The notes beneath the pieces were generated by a model, which ran no database searches, was not told where the DNA came from, and worked only from the letters and a program-made list of their open reading frames with translations. The translations under genes were made by a program, and so were the position numbers. DNA of 64,000 nt from Acanthaster planci (lineage: Eukaryota > Echinodermata > Asteroidea > Valvatida > Acanthasteridae): contig NW_019091402.1 of the NCBI RefSeq assembly GCF_001949145.1, forward strand, positions 1,083,956 through 1,147,955, read 5' to 3'. Of the stretch, positions 63,404-64,000 are shown piece by piece. How positions within the stretch are numbered: position 1 is the first letter of the stretch; each line of letters begins with the position of its first letter.

Positions 63404-64000
63404 CTGCGGAATTTATGCAGAAATTGAATTCCTAAGCACTTAAGTCGTTTTGACTTTTTTTTCCCAAACAGAGACCTGCTGAGTGTTGCAAATCCTAATA
63501 TTGTCTTCATGCTGGCTTGACGTTTCACTTTTGAGAATTTAGTCTCAAGTTGAGAACCCCTGCTTAATGTTGTTCCACTCTCGGCTCACAACTGCCTCGG
63601 GACGACGAGACAAGTTGGGGACAGAGTTGAAGGCTAAAATTTGGGATGAGGCTTTTGGTGCTGAGTGCAGACTGCTGACTGAGTTTTGCTTTGAACCATT
63701 TTTCACACTTTAACCCTGAAAAAAGATGCAATTTTGTCTTCTCAGAGTTGACAGTAGAGATGAAAGTGCTTAGCACTTTCACATTTCAACTGCAACTTAT
63801 TGCTTACTTCAATGAATAGTATATCTTAGTACACTGAGTTTTATCCAAATCTGGGAATTCTGCAATCGCGGTGCTAGCATGGCACACTATCATACCCATG
63901 TACATGTTAGCACTTTTTTCTTTAAAAAATGTTCCCTATCAGCTAGCACCCCACGAGGCTTAATGCTTCAAATGCAAGTACAGTTGCATGAAGAAAGTTC
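63404..64000 (-). other. P450 intron at right edge
   Basis: I searched the minus strand for the next upstream P450 exon and found none, so it lies beyond the window. Confidence 0.65.

Overview
This is animal nuclear DNA, not prokaryotic. Short exons with GT-AG borders are spread over tens of kilobases of AT-rich intron. The introns are full of TACATGTA-type palindromes, miniature inverted-repeat elements, minisatellites and SINE-like sequence. Gene content and repeat style suggest a marine invertebrate deuterostome (echinoderm, hemichordate or amphioxus grade). That placement is an inference and the species cannot be named from the sequence. Two assembly gaps (N runs) lie at 18925-19162 and 58830-59177.

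Two genes are recognisable, both on the minus strand and arranged head to tail. The first runs from 52973 down to 20 and is a protein 4.1 (band 4.1/EPB41, Drosophila coracle) gene. I trace 19 coding exons, giving about 792 residues if all are used. They encode a short N-terminal leader, a complete FERM domain (about residues 69-350), the FERM-adjacent (FA) segment (about 351-410), a low-complexity acidic linker, and the conserved 4.1 C-terminal domain ending at the stop codon at 20-22. The FERM exons are split by a 24.3-kb intron (21230-45570). Every exon downstream of the exon at 15914-16053 begins and ends in phase 0, so any of them can be skipped without changing the frame. A non-coding first exon probably lies near 54.2 kb.

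The second gene enters from the right edge and ends at 58625. It is the C-terminal 197 residues (six exons) of a cytochrome P450 that most resembles CYP46A (cholesterol 24-hydroxylase). The I-helix, ExxR, PERF-type and heme-cysteine motifs are all visible; the N-terminal half lies outside the window. About 4.4 kb of repeat-bearing intergenic DNA separates its stop codon from the putative first exon of the 4.1 gene.

The rest is intron and spacer. Its most informative content is transposon debris: a 581-bp piggyBac-like element with TTAA duplications, a 51-bp TTAA-bounded palindrome, a 1170-bp hAT-like element, several foldback elements, a CORE-SINE-like element, two unrelated 21-bp minisatellites and a 34-bp minisatellite. 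There are also CpG-rich islands inside the giant intron that could be regulatory. I found no new enzyme system or defence system. The points most worth checking are the duplicated splice-donor region next to the first gap, the cassette-ready tail of the 4.1 gene, and the transposon ends.
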